Below, piece by piece: positions 31,772 through 40,399 of a stretch of 64,000 nt of DNA. The notes under the pieces were generated by a model. The model did not search any database and was not told where the DNA came from. It worked only from the letters and a program-made list of their open reading frames with translations. The stretch spans positions 124,001 to 188,000 of the forward strand of contig NZ_QEST01000129.1 in NCBI RefSeq assembly GCF_003311645.1. The letters are read 5' to 3'. How positions within the stretch are numbered: the first letter of the stretch is position 1; each line of letters starts with the position of its first letter. The stretch is from Streptomyces sp. PT12. GTDB taxonomy: Bacteria; Actinomycetota; Actinomycetes; Streptomycetales; Streptomycetaceae. The translations under genes and the position numbers were made by a program.

Positions 31772-33358
31772 TCAGCCGCTGACCGCGACCGGCTCGCCCG
31801 ACGCCTCGGTGCGTTCGCCCTCGGGCTTCGGCGCGGGGCCGCCGCGCAGCGGGACCTCCTTGACCAGCAGCGCCAGCAGGAACGCGAGCGCCGCGACACC
31901 GGCGCCCAGCAGGAACGCCTGGTGCGTGCCCGAGGCCACCGCCTGCTGGTACGCCTCGCGGACCGCGGCGGGCATCGCGGCCAGGCTCTCCGCGTCGAGC
32001 TGCGCGGACTGCTCGGTCGCCCCCGCGGCCGCGGCCCCGCCGCGCTCGCCCATGACATCGGTGACCCGCCCGGTGAACAGCGCGCCCATGAGCGCCACGC
32101 CGAACGAGCTGCCCAGCGTGCGGGAGAGCGTGCTGGTGGATGAGGCGACGCCCATGTCCTTGAGCTCGACGCTGTTCTGCGCGACCAGCATGGTGATCTG
32201 CATCAGGAAGCCCATGCCCGCGCCCAGCACCGCCATGTACACGCCCGCGGTCAGCCGGGAGGTGCCGGTGTCCATCGTGGACAGCAGGAACAGGCCGGTC
32301 GCCATGAGCGCGCCCCCCGCTATGGGGAATATCCGGTAGCGCCCCGTGCGGGTCGTGGCGCGGCCCGCGACGAGCGAGACGGCCATCATCGACAGCAGCA
32401 TGGGCATCAGCAGCAGCCCGGAGTTGGTGGCCGACGCGCTCTGCACGGCCTGCTGGAACAGCGGCAGGTAGAGCGTCGCGCCGAACATCACGAAGCCGGT
32501 GACGAAGCCTATGGCGGCCATCAACGTGAAGTTCCGGCTGCGGAATATGTGCAGCGGGACGATCGGCTCGGCGGCCCTGGTCTGGGAGTACACGAACGCG
32601 GCGAGCGCGGCCACGCCGAGCGCGGCGAGACCGACGATCGTGGCCGAGCCCCAGGCGTACTCGGTGCCACCCCACGTGGTGACCAGCACGATCGCGGTGA
32701 TCCCGACCGTGAGCAGCGCCGCGCCGAGGTAGTCGATGCGCGCCTGCGGCCTCGGCTTCTTGGGCAGGTGCAGCACGGCGGTGACCATGGCGAGGGCCAG
32801 GGCGCCGAGCGGCAGGTTGATGTAGAACGTCCAACGCCAGCCCAGGTGGTCGGTGATCACGCCGCCGAGCGCGGGCCCGCCGATCATGGCGAGCGCCATG
32901 ACGCCCGCGATCATGCCCTGGTACCTGCCGCGCTCCCTCGGCGGTATCAGGTCGCCGATGATCGCCATCACGCCCACCATCAGGCCACCGGCGCCAAGCC
33001 CCTGGACGGCGCGGAAGGCGATGAGCTGCGTCATGTCCTGGGCGACGCCGGAAAGGGCGGAACCGATCAGGAAGATGACGATCGAGACCAGGAACGCGCC
33101 CTTCCGGCCATACATGTCCCCGACCTTGCCCCACAGGGGCGTCGAGGCGGCGGTGGCCAGCGTGTACGCGGTCACGACCCACGAGAGATGGGCCGCGCCG
33201 CCGAGCTCGCCCACGATGGTCGGCATGGCGGTGCCGATGATCATGTTGTCGAGCATCGCCAGCATCATGGCGACCATCAGGGCCATCAGCACGACACGCA
33301 CGCTGCGCTGGCGTGGCCGGGCCACCGGCTCCACCGCCTCCGTCGTGTGGTGGGACAC
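31772..33358 (-). CDS. DHA2-family MFS drug exporter (14 helices)
   Basis: 528 residues, about 14 membrane helices. Typical DHA2 motifs are LDNMIIGTAMPTIVGELGG in helix 1, PLWGKVGDMYGRKGAF in the loop between helices 2 and 3, and RAVQGLGAGGLMVG after it. Motif C appears as MALAMIGGPALGGVITD. Such pumps expel antibiotics or cationic compounds with protons. The start is GTG 33358. It is divergent from a TetR regulator and is probably repressed by it through twin sites at 33377-33446. Confidence 0.95.
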   Translation of the reverse strand: MSHHTTEAVEPVARPRQRSVRVVLMALMVAMMLAMLDNMIIGTAMPTIVGELGGAAHLSWVVTAYTLATAASTPLWGKVGDMYGRKGAFLVSIVIFLIGSALSGVAQDMTQLIAFRAVQGLGAGGLMVGVMAIIGDLIPPRERGRYQGMIAGVMALAMIGGPALGGVITDHLGWRWTFYINLPLGALALAMVTAVLHLPKKPRPQARIDYLGAALLTVGITAIVLVTTWGGTEYAWGSATIVGLAALGVAALAAFVYSQTRAAEPIVPLHIFRSRNFTLMAAIGFVTGFVMFGATLYLPLFQQAVQSASATNSGLLLMPMLLSMMAVSLVAGRATTRTGRYRIFPIAGGALMATGLFLLSTMDTGTSRLTAGVYMAVLGAGMGFLMQITMLVAQNSVELKDMGVASSTSTLSRTLGSSFGVALMGALFTGRVTDVMGERGGAAAAGATEQSAQLDAESLAAMPAAVREAYQQAVASGTHQAFLLGAGVAALAFLLALLVKEVPLRGGPAPKPEGERTEASGEPVAVSG

Positions 33359-33376
33359 CGTTCCCCGCTTTCCCGG

Positions 33377-33446
33377 CTTACTTGCCGACCGGCTAGTTCA
33401 GTACTCTGGAGACGGTAAGAGAGACACTAGCCGGTCGTCAAGTAAG
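33377..33446. promoter_or_regulatory. Twin inverted TetR operators between MFS and TetR genes
   Basis: A 21-base element at 33377-33397 recurs in inverted orientation at 33426-33446 with a single mismatch. Its core is CGACCGGCTAGT. The two copies are 28 bases apart, so each may cover one of the two divergent promoters. The divergent TetR is the obvious ligand. Confidence 0.8.
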
Positions 33447-33460
33447 TTTGGAGTAAAGCG

Positions 33461-34102
33461 ATGAGCAGCAGCGCCCGCCCGCGCAGGTCGGACACTCGGC
33501 AGCGCATCCAGGACGTGGCCCTGGAGATGTTCGCGGAGCGGGGCTACGAGAAGACGTCGCTGCGCGAGATCGCCGAGCGCCTCGAGGTGACCAAGGCCGC
33601 GCTCTACTACCACTTCAGGACGAAGGAGGACATCCTCATCGGCCTCTTCGACGACCTCACCGGGCCACTCGACGCCGTGGTGGACTGGGCGCGCGACCAG
33701 CCGCGCACGCTGGAGTCCAAGCGTGAGGTCATGGCGCGCTACAGCGCCGCGCTGCGCGACGCGGCGCCCCTCTTCCGCTTCCTCCAGGAGAACCAGGCGT
33801 CGCTGCGCGAGCTGCGCACCGGCGTGGACATCAAGGAGCGCATGATGGTGCTCGCCGACCTCATGGAGCCGGACGACGCCACCCTCACCGACCGGATGCG
33901 CTGTACGAGCGCGCTGTTCACGCTGCATGCCGGGGTGTTCGCGCTGCGCGACATCGACGCCGACCCCGAGGAGAAGCGACTCTCGGCCCTCGAGGTGGCC
34001 ACCGAGCTGATCACGGCCGCACACGAGGCACACGAGGCACACGCCGGGCGCGCGGCACACGCCGGGCACGCGGAGGAGCCGCGCGCCGCACACCACGCCT
34101 GA
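33461..34102 (+). CDS. TetR-family repressor of the MFS exporter
   Basis: 213 residues. The N-terminal HTH reads RIQDVALEMFAERGYEKTSL, LREIAERLEVTKAALYYHFR, followed by the variable ligand domain. The last 30 residues are a His/Ala/Glu-rich tail (AHEAHEAHAGRAAHAGHAEE) encoded by short repeats. GGAG lies 8 bases before ATG 33461. Divergent position and paired operators indicate that it represses the exporter and itself. Confidence 0.93.
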   Translation: MSSSARPRRSDTRQRIQDVALEMFAERGYEKTSLREIAERLEVTKAALYYHFRTKEDILIGLFDDLTGPLDAVVDWARDQPRTLESKREVMARYSAALRDAAPLFRFLQENQASLRELRTGVDIKERMMVLADLMEPDDATLTDRMRCTSALFTLHAGVFALRDIDADPEEKRLSALEVATELITAAHEAHEAHAGRAAHAGHAEEPRAAHHA

Positions 34103-34160
34103 GCGCCTGAGCGCGCGCCCCCTCGGCAGAGGGCTGTCTTGACGGTGCCTCCATCACGTT

Positions 34161-34174
34161 TGATGATCTCATCA
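34161..34174. promoter_or_regulatory. Palindrome upstream of the FAD monooxygenase gene
   Basis: TGATGA-TC-TCATCA, a perfect 6-bp inverted repeat with a 2-base centre, 53 bases before GTG 34227. It could be the operator of the TetR gene at 36106 that ends this operon. Confidence 0.4.
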
Positions 34175-34226
34175 CTTCGGTCGTGCTGTTCCACCGGCGT
34201 TGTCGCGCCCCGCTGGGAGGCGTCCC

Positions 34227-36095
34227 GTGACGAACGACATCGATGTCCCCGTCCTCATCGCCGGCGGCGGCGCGGGAGGGCTGACCGCCGCCCTGCTGCT
34301 CGCCCGCATGGAGATCCCTTTCCTGCTGGTCGACGCCGCGCCCGGGACGTCGCCGCTGCCCAGGGCGCATGTGCTCAACCAGCGCGCGATGGAGATCCTG
34401 CGCGACGTGGGCCTGGCCGACGCGGTGTACGCCGCGGGCACCCCGGCCGAACAGATGGCGTACTCGGGCTGGTACGTCGGCCTCTCCGGCGACAGCGACA
34501 GCGACAGCAACAGCGACAGCAACAGCGACGACAACGAGCGCAACGACAGCGGAGGCAGCGGCGAAGGGCCCGACCATGGCCGCCGCGTCGCGCTCCTGGA
34601 GTCCTGGGGCGGCGGCGGCCGCTCCCCCGACTGGCTCGCGGCCAGCCCCGAGCGCCAGGCCAACCTCCCGCAGCACCGCCTCGAGCCCCTGCTCAGGGCG
34701 CGCGCCGAGCGGCTCGCGCCCCCGGGGGCGCTGCGCTTCCGCCACGAGCTGACCGCGTTGAACGACGACGACGGCGCCGTGACCGCCTCCGTGACCAACC
34801 TGGGCACCGGCGAGGCGCACCGCGTGCGGGCGCGCTACCTGCTGGGGTGCGACGGAGGGCGCACGGTGGGTCCCGCTCTTGGGGTGGCGCACCGGGGGGC
34901 GCGCGATGTGGCGCGCATGGTGTCGTTCCACTTCAGCGCCGATCTCTCGCGCTGGGCGCGCGACCCCGAGGTGCTGATCCGCTGGCTGTGGCTGCCCGAC
35001 CTGGGCACGGGCGGGGTGCTTGTGCCGATGGGTCCCCGGCGCTGGGGGCCCGAGTCGGAGGAGTGGGTGTTCCATCTGCACTACCCCGCCGATGACCCGC
35101 GCGCCTTGGACGACGCCGCCGTGCTCGCCGATCTGCGCGCCGCGCTGGGCCCCGCGGTGGAGGGCGCGACGGTGCGCGCGCTCTCGCGCTGGGCGGTGCA
35201 GGGGGCGCTCGCCGATCGGTTCCGCGCCGGGCGCGTGCTGCTCATCGGCGACGCGGCCCACCGCCACCCGCCGACCGGCGGCCTCGGCCTGACGTCGGCG
35301 ATGCACGACGCGCAGAACGTCACATGGAAGCTGGCCGCCGTGCTGCGCGGCCACGCCGACGACGCGCTCCTCGACAGCTACGAGGCCGAGCGCCGCCCGG
35401 TCGCAGCGGCTGGCGTGCGCAGGGCGCTCGCCAGCGCCCGCAACCAGCTGGCGATCACCGCCCACTTCGGCGGCGGCCCCGGCAGGACCCCGGCCGAGAA
35501 CTGGCGGCTGGCCCGCCGCCTGTGGGGCACGTCGCCTGAGGACCGCGGGGCGCGCCGGGCGTTCCTGCGCACGGTGGCCGCGCAGTCGATGGAGTTCAAC
35601 GAGCTGGGCGTGGAGTTCGGCTACACCTATGAGACCGGCGCGGTCGTCCCCGACGGCACGCCCCCCGCGCACAACCCCGACCCCGTGCGCATACACCAGC
35701 CCTCCGCGCGCCCCGGCCATCCGCTGCCGCACGCCTGGCTGACCGACCTGGACGGCAACGCCCTGCCGGTCGCCCGGCTCATACGCCCCGGCGCGTTCCT
35801 GCTGATCGCGGGCGAGGAGGGGCGGGAGTGGTGCGAGGCGGCCGAGAAGGTCGCGGCCCACACCGGGCTGCCGCTGACGGCCGTGCGCATCGGCCACCTC
35901 GACGGCGACTACCGCGATCCGCGCTCCACATGGACGCGCTGGCGCGGCCACGGCCCCGAGGGCGCCGTGCTGGTGCGCCCCGACCGTTTCATCGGGTGGC
36001 GCGCGCCCGGCGCGGACCGCGATCCGCACGCCCGGCTCACGGCGGCCATGAACGCGCTGCTCGGCCGGTCGCCCGGGGCGCCCGGCGTGGTGTGA
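34227..36095 (+). CDS. FAD-dependent aromatic hydroxylase-like monooxygenase with a Ser/Asp insert
   Basis: 622 residues of the PHBH/TfdB-like group. PVLIAGGGAGGLTAALLLAR is the FAD dinucleotide fold; YLLGCDGGRT is the DG motif; LLIGDAAHRHPPTGGLGL is the GD motif; a thioredoxin-like C-terminal domain follows. Substrates are usually phenols or polyketide aromatics. Residues about 88-114 are an unusual insert of Asp/Ser/Asn repeats (DSDSDSNSDSNS), encoded by a GACAGC-type hexamer repeat. GTG 34227 is chosen because GGGAGG lies 7 bases upstream. A TetR gene follows after 10 bases. Confidence 0.92.
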   Translation: MTNDIDVPVLIAGGGAGGLTAALLLARMEIPFLLVDAAPGTSPLPRAHVLNQRAMEILRDVGLADAVYAAGTPAEQMAYSGWYVGLSGDSDSDSNSDSNSDDNERNDSGGSGEGPDHGRRVALLESWGGGGRSPDWLAASPERQANLPQHRLEPLLRARAERLAPPGALRFRHELTALNDDDGAVTASVTNLGTGEAHRVRARYLLGCDGGRTVGPALGVAHRGARDVARMVSFHFSADLSRWARDPEVLIRWLWLPDLGTGGVLVPMGPRRWGPESEEWVFHLHYPADDPRALDDAAVLADLRAALGPAVEGATVRALSRWAVQGALADRFRAGRVLLIGDAAHRHPPTGGLGLTSAMHDAQNVTWKLAAVLRGHADDALLDSYEAERRPVAAAGVRRALASARNQLAITAHFGGGPGRTPAENWRLARRLWGTSPEDRGARRAFLRTVAAQSMEFNELGVEFGYTYETGAVVPDGTPPAHNPDPVRIHQPSARPGHPLPHAWLTDLDGNALPVARLIRPGAFLLIAGEEGREWCEAAEKVAAHTGLPLTAVRIGHLDGDYRDPRSTWTRWRGHGPEGAVLVRPDRFIGWRAPGADRDPHARLTAAMNALLGRSPGAPGVV

Positions 36096-36105
36096 TGATG
36101 GGCTC

Positions 36106-36765
36106 ATGCCCGAACAGCGGACCGGAAGGCCGACGGCGCAGGCGCCCAACCGCTTCGAGCGCCGCCGCGCCGCGACCCGCCAGGCCCTGGTGGACGCCGC
36201 CCGGCGCATCCTGGCGGAGCGGGGCACGGGCGACATCAGCATCCAGCGGATCGCGGAGCGCGCGGATGTCGGCTTCGGCTCGTTCTACAACCACTTCTCG
36301 TCCAAGGCCGAGCTGTTCAACGCCGCGGTGGCCGAGGCGCTCGACGACTACGGCCGGGAGCTCGACGCGGTGGTGGGGTCGCTGCCCGACCCGGCCGAGC
36401 GGTTCGCGGCCAGCGTCAGGCTGACCATCGCCATGGTGGAGTCGCACCCCGAGCTGATGCGGGTGCTGCGGCACAGCGGCCTCGGCCAGGTTCCGCGCGG
36501 CGATGGCCTCGCCCCACGCGTGCTGCGGGACATCGAACGGGGCGTGGACGCGGGCCGTTTCGCCGTCGACGACCCGGTGGTGGCGCTGTCCGCCGCGTGC
36601 GGGGCGCTGCTCGGCCTGGTCGATCTGCGCCTGCGTGACCCGGTGGGCGCGGGCCCTGGCGACGGCGAACGCATGGCGGCGCTGCTGCTGCGCATGCTCG
36701 GCGTTCCGCCAGGAGAGGCGGCCGAGCTGTCCGGGCGGCCGCTGCCCGCGCCCACCGGGCGATGA
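36106..36765 (+). CDS. TetR-family regulator of the monooxygenase operon
   Basis: 219 residues. The HTH is RQALVDAARRILAERGTGDI, SIQRIAERADVGFGSFYNHFSS. The C-terminal ligand domain is generic. It starts 10 bases after the monooxygenase stop, so the pair is one operon. Its likely operator is the palindrome at 34161-34174, giving substrate-induced expression of the monooxygenase. Confidence 0.92.
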   Translation: MPEQRTGRPTAQAPNRFERRRAATRQALVDAARRILAERGTGDISIQRIAERADVGFGSFYNHFSSKAELFNAAVAEALDDYGRELDAVVGSLPDPAERFAASVRLTIAMVESHPELMRVLRHSGLGQVPRGDGLAPRVLRDIERGVDAGRFAVDDPVVALSAACGALLGLVDLRLRDPVGAGPGDGERMAALLLRMLGVPPGEAAELSGRPLPAPTGR

Positions 36766-36795
36766 GTTCGGGCGGGCCACGGGGTCCCCACGGTC

Positions 36796-37219
36796 ATGGC
36801 TGCCGTCACCGAAAGGCCCGAGCGGCCCTGTGCCGCGATCAGGGTCCGGGTCACCATGGACACGATCCCTTCGATCGCCGACCGCATCCCCGAGGTCATC
36901 GGCTGGCTCGCGGGCCGGGGCGTCGAGCCCGAGGGTGCGCCGTTCCTCGGATACCGCGTGATCGGCGTGGAACGGGCCCTGGACATCGAGGCGGGCGTCC
37001 CGGTGACTAACGTCCTCGGCCCCGCCCCCGAGGCGGAGATCACCACCGGCACCCTTGCCCGCTGGGCACTACGCCACGCTGACCCACAGGGGCCCCTTCG
37101 ACCAACTGGTCGGCGCCACCGAGGCGTTGCTGAGCCGGGCGAACGCGAAGGGCCCGCGCTTGGACGCGCGCACCGGCCCCGGACCGGCCCACTGCATCAG
37201 CTCAACGTGCGCGCGGTGA
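36796..37219 (+). pseudogene. GyrI-like effector-binding domain protein, frameshifted and truncated
   Basis: From ATG 36796 the first 80 residues read as a GyrI-like small-molecule-binding domain (VTMDTIPSIADRIPEVIGWL, FLGYRVIGVERALDIEAGVP). Near 37050-37060 the frame shifts by one base; the family sequence continues in the next frame as PAGHYATLTHRGPFDQLVGA, ends in unrelated residues, and stops at TGA 37217-37219. The expected C-terminal strand is missing. Confidence 0.75.
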
Positions 37220-37499
37220 ACGACGAGAGCGGCGGCCAGGGCAGGCCCGAAGGGTGCGCGCCACCGCAACCGGCCCCGGCAGGTCGGCCGCCGACAAGCG
37301 ACGCGGCCGCGCCCGTTCGGCGAACGGTCCCAGACATCCGCAAGCCGACCGGTGACCGGGACGACCGCCACCCACCACCCTCCCTCCCGTAGGTGCCGAT
37401 CTTTGACCCGCACCCCCCACGCAACAGCAACAGCGGGCGACAACGAACACCACCTGACCCTCGGCAGCCGTCGTCATAGCCGCCCGCAGGGCACCACCC
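37220..37499. other. Intergenic stretch without recognised features
   Basis: 280 bases of lower coding character, with no supported gene on either strand, no strong hairpin and no repeat longer than about 12 bases. It may be decayed sequence belonging to the broken gene on the left. Confidence 0.5.
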
Positions 37500-37835
37500 T
37501 TACGGCACATCCGGCCGCGTCAGCGCCCGCCGGAACGACTCGCCCGAGCGGCGCGCATGCGTCAGCCGCTCGCGCACCTCGCGCGGGGTGCGGGGGCGGA
37601 AGCCCGGGCCGCCGCAGCAGCTCTTGTGGAATCGCACCCCCGCGTTCAGCAGGACCGAGAGCGCCCGCCAGGCCGCCGCGTCGCGCCGCTTGGGCGCGGC
37701 GAAGGCCGAGCCCACATGGATCAGCGCCCCGGCGCAGCGCGGACAGACGCGCGCCGGGTCGCCGAGCCGGGGGTACCGCTGCTTGTACGCGGCCCGGCAC
37801 GGCAGGCAGACAAACGACGTCTTGGCGTGCGACAT
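37500..37835 (-). CDS. Small zinc-ribbon protein, function unknown
   Basis: 111 residues. Two CxxC pairs near the N-terminus (FVCLPCRAAYKQ and RVCPRCAGALIHVG) form a zinc ribbon; SAFAAPKRRDAAAWRALSVL and KSCCGGPGFRPRTPREVRER follow. The protein is common in Streptomyces and, as I recall, is sometimes mislabelled as a deoxyxylulose phosphate synthase. GGGGGG lies just before ATG 37835. No functional neighbour is evident. Confidence 0.85.
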   Translation of the reverse strand: MSHAKTSFVCLPCRAAYKQRYPRLGDPARVCPRCAGALIHVGSAFAAPKRRDAAAWRALSVLLNAGVRFHKSCCGGPGFRPRTPREVRERLTHARRSGESFRRALTRPDVP

Positions 37836-37845
37836 ACCCCCCAGG

Positions 37846-38100
37846 CTAGGCCGCCCCGTCCAGGACGGCTGTCAATTTCCGTTCCTCGTGGTCGAGATGG
37901 CGGTTCAGCTCGGCCATGAGCCGGTCCACCTCCGCCGCCACGCGCGCGGGCCCGGCGCCGTCGTCGCCGATGACCGCCCTCAACTCCTCGACGAGCGCAG
38001 CGATCCGCTCGCGCTCGCGGCGCAACTCATCGATCACCGGGGCGAGTTCGGGGCGCTACGCCAGGATGCCCGGCAGCATCCCGTTGACCCGCAACTCCCG
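37846..38100 (-). pseudogene. Hemerythrin (HHE) domain remnant
   Basis: The readable part, 37846-38037, is the last third of a hemerythrin-like domain: RPELAPVIDELRRERERIAA and LNRHLDHEERKLTAVLDG, where the HLDHEE histidine and glutamate are iron ligands in the family. Upstream in the same frame an in-frame TAG at about 38056 interrupts it, and the earlier helices with the other ligands are not recognisable. A short translation from GTG or ATG near 38037 would lack most iron ligands. Confidence 0.55.
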
Positions 38101-38270
38101 ATGAACGCGAACGCGGAAGAAGGGCGGGCCTCTCGCCCGCCACGAGGTCACGCCTCGGCCGGGTGCCCCACTCCCTCGTGGCCCAAGGCCGACCCAGCAG
38201 TCACGAAGGGCCAGCCTCGCCCCGCGCCCGCGCGGCGGAAGCCCCGTGCGGGCTGCCGCAAGCAGCTCCG

Positions 38271-38284
38271 CTTGCAATTGCTAG
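38271..38284. promoter_or_regulatory. Near-palindrome before the XRE gene
   Basis: CTTGCAATTGCTAG is symmetric except for one base pair and ends 23 bases before ATG 38308. It may be the operator or promoter core of the XRE regulator. Confidence 0.35.
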
Positions 38285-38307
38285 CGCACGGGTGCACCCT
38301 GGGGGAC

Positions 38308-38667
38308 ATGGCTTCACTGGGTGTCGGCGATCTGGGCGCGTTCCTGCGGGAGCAGCGTCGGCAGGCCAAGCTGTCGCTGCGGCAGCTGGCCGACGCGGCC
38401 GGGGTGTCCAACCCCTACCTCAGCCAGATCGAACGCGGGCTGCGCAAGCCGAGCGCGGAGATCCTTCAGCAGATCGCCAAGGGTCTGCGGATCTCGGCCG
38501 AGACGCTGTATGTGCGGGCCGGGATCCTCGACGAGCGGGCGCAGGACGCCGACGCCGGGAAGCCACCGGGGGTGCGGGAGGCGATCGACGCCGACCCGGG
38601 CCTCACCGAGCAGCAGAAGCAGTCCCTGCTGCACATCTATGAGTCGTTCCGCAAGGAGAACCCCTGA
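38308..38667 (+). CDS. XRE-family regulator next to the HbhA-like gene
   Basis: 119 residues. The N-terminal Cro/C1 HTH reads LGAFLREQRRQAKLSLRQLA, AAGVSNPYLSQIERGLRKPS. The C-terminus (LTEQQKQSLLHIYESFRKEN) is conserved in the actinobacterial group that includes Rv0474 of M. tuberculosis. Its stop overlaps the next ATG (TGATG), so it is coupled to the HbhA-like gene, as Rv0474 is to hbhA. GGGGGA precedes the ATG closely. Confidence 0.9.
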   Translation: MASLGVGDLGAFLREQRRQAKLSLRQLADAAGVSNPYLSQIERGLRKPSAEILQQIAKGLRISAETLYVRAGILDERAQDADAGKPPGVREAIDADPGLTEQQKQSLLHIYESFRKENP

Positions 38668-39227
38668 TGCCCCTGACCGATGACCTCCGCAGGACGCTGT
38701 CGAGCTCGACCCCGCTCTATGTGGCCGCCGGGACCGCCGACCTGGCCGCGCAGAAGCTGCGCGAGCTGCCCGCGACGTTCGACCGGCTGCGCGCCGAGGC
38801 GCCCGAGCGGCTGCCCAAGCTGCGCGAACGCGCCCAGCACGCCGCGCTCCAGGGCGTCGGCATCGCGCTCGAGTACGCGGTGCGGGCGCGCGAGACCTAC
38901 GACGGGCTCGCCGAGCGCGGCAAGACCGTGGTCGAGCGCCGCAGGGCCGAGGGCGCCCCGGCCGACGGCGCCGACGTGACCGTGGAGCGGGCCGGGCAGC
39001 CGCCCTTCACCGAGCCCGTCACCGAGCCGAAGGCGCGGACACCCGCGACCGAGCCCGTGACGAAGCCCGTCAGCGAGCCCGTGACGGAGCCCGTGACCGA
39101 GCCCGTGACCGAGCCCGTCAGCGAGCCCGTCGGCGAGGCGGCGCCCGCGCCCAAGCCGCGGCCGCGGACCCCGAGGAAGACCGCGCCCCGCAAGGGCGCC
39201 CCGAAGAAGATGCCCCCCAAGGACTGA
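38667..39227 (+). CDS. HbhA-like (heparin-binding hemagglutinin family) protein
   Basis: 186 residues. The first 95 form the amphipathic helical part typical of HbhA: PLYVAAGTADLAAQKLRELP, LRERAQHAALQGVGIALEYA. Then comes a run of about ten TEPV/SEPV tetrapeptide repeats (residues about 113-152), and a basic Pro/Lys/Arg tail (PRTPRKTAPRKGAPKKMPPK). In mycobacteria the Lys-rich tail binds heparan sulfate and the protein touches lipid inclusions. In Streptomyces the role is unknown. It is coupled to the XRE gene upstream. Confidence 0.85.
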   Translation: MPLTDDLRRTLSSSTPLYVAAGTADLAAQKLRELPATFDRLRAEAPERLPKLRERAQHAALQGVGIALEYAVRARETYDGLAERGKTVVERRRAEGAPADGADVTVERAGQPPFTEPVTEPKARTPATEPVTKPVSEPVTEPVTEPVTEPVSEPVGEAAPAPKPRPRTPRKTAPRKGAPKKMPPKD

Positions 39228-39327
39228 GGGACCGGTGCGCACGGCCAGGCCGCGAGCATTACGCGCTCCGGCTCCCGGCCGGTAGCGTGGTAAGGGACGG
39301 CAGGCGAACGGACGGAGTGTGGACGGC

Positions 39328-39663
39328 ATGCTGTTGCAAGGCTTTGGCTCCCTGGTGAGCTACCTGTTCCTCGGGCTGCTGGTCATGAGCGCGTTCGCCC
39401 TGGTGCACGCGGCGCTCCAGCGCGAGGACGCTTTCCGCGCCGCCGACAAGCAGACCAAGTCGTTCTGGCTGATCATCCTGGGCGTCGCGGTGGCCGTGCA
39501 GGCCCTGCTCGGCGGGATCCTCTTCCTTCTCGTGGGCACGATCGCCACGATCGTCTACCTCGTGGACGTCCGCCCCGCGCTGCGCCTGGTCTCCGGCGGC
39601 GGCAGGGGCGGCGGCCGGAGCAGCAGCGACGGCCCGTACGGGCCGTGGAACGGGAATCGATAA
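39328..39663 (+). CDS. DUF2516 membrane protein
   Basis: 111 residues with three hydrophobic spans (SYLFLGLLVMSAFALVHAAL, SFWLIILGVAVAVQALLGGI, FLLVGTIATIVYLVDVRPAL) and a Gly-rich C-terminus. It belongs to DUF2516, whose mycobacterial member Rv0476 lies next to hbhA. ATG 39328 is preferred; GTG 39319 in the same frame has its GGAG only one base away. Function unknown. Confidence 0.85.
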   Translation: MLLQGFGSLVSYLFLGLLVMSAFALVHAALQREDAFRAADKQTKSFWLIILGVAVAVQALLGGILFLLVGTIATIVYLVDVRPALRLVSGGGRGGGRSSSDGPYGPWNGNR

Positions 39664-39771
39664 CGAATCGACGGGCGCTTGGCCGATCCACCGGCACGGG
39701 GTTAGCCCCGCCCTGGTTCTGCCCTTAGCATCGGCGGGGACACTCGCATGATGAACGGCAGAGGAATTGCA

Positions 39772-40392
39772 GTGCGCTTTCGCCTGACTCCCCGGGAGAC
39801 AAGCTTTTACGAGCTGTTCGCCACCGCTGCCGACAACGTTCTCAGTGGCTCGAAGCTGCTGATGGAGCTGCTGGGGGCCGATGCCGCTACGCGCGTGGAC
39901 CTCGCCGAGCGCATGCGGGCCGCCGAGCACGCGGGGGACGACGCCACGCACGCGATCTTCCACCAGCTGAACTCCTCGTTCATCACCCCGTTCGACCGCG
40001 AGGACATCTACCGGCTCGCCTCGCGGCTCGACGACATCATGGACTTCATGGAGGAGGCCGTCGACCTCGTGGTCCTCTACGGGATCGACGAGCTGCCCAA
40101 GGGCGTCGACCAGCAGATCGAGGTGCTGTTCAGGGCCGCCGAGCTGACCGCCGAGGCCATGCCGCGGCTGCGCACCATGCGGAACCTCGACGAGTACTGG
40201 ATCGAGGTCAACCGCCTGGAGAACCAGGCCGACCAGATCCACCGCAAGCTCCTGGCCCACCTCTTCAACGGCAGCTACGAGGCCATCGAGGTCATGAAGC
40301 TCAAGCAGATCGTCGACGTGCTCGAAGAGGCCGCCGACGCGTTCGAGTCCGTCGCCAACACGGTGGAGACGATCGTGGTCAAGGAGTCCTGA
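39772..40392 (+). CDS. PhoU-like (DUF47) regulator of Pit
   Basis: 206 residues of the DUF47 family: helical bundle with FYELFATAADNVLSGSKLLM, HQLNSSFITPFDREDIYRLA and LDDIMDFMEEAVDLV. DUF47 proteins pair with Pit transporters and are thought to adjust their activity. GTG 39772 follows AGAGGA at 6 bases and gives the usual RFRLTPRE start. The pit gene begins 7 bases after the stop. No PHO box was found upstream. Confidence 0.93.
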   Translation: MRFRLTPRETSFYELFATAADNVLSGSKLLMELLGADAATRVDLAERMRAAEHAGDDATHAIFHQLNSSFITPFDREDIYRLASRLDDIMDFMEEAVDLVVLYGIDELPKGVDQQIEVLFRAAELTAEAMPRLRTMRNLDEYWIEVNRLENQADQIHRKLLAHLFNGSYEAIEVMKLKQIVDVLEEAADAFESVANTVETIVVKES

Positions 40393-40399
40393 GACCACC

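Noticed and set aside
37069-37510. Overlapping short minus-strand frames in the gap after the GyrI-like remnant
   Set aside because: No ribosome binding site, no family similarity and conflicting frames; more likely non-coding or decayed.
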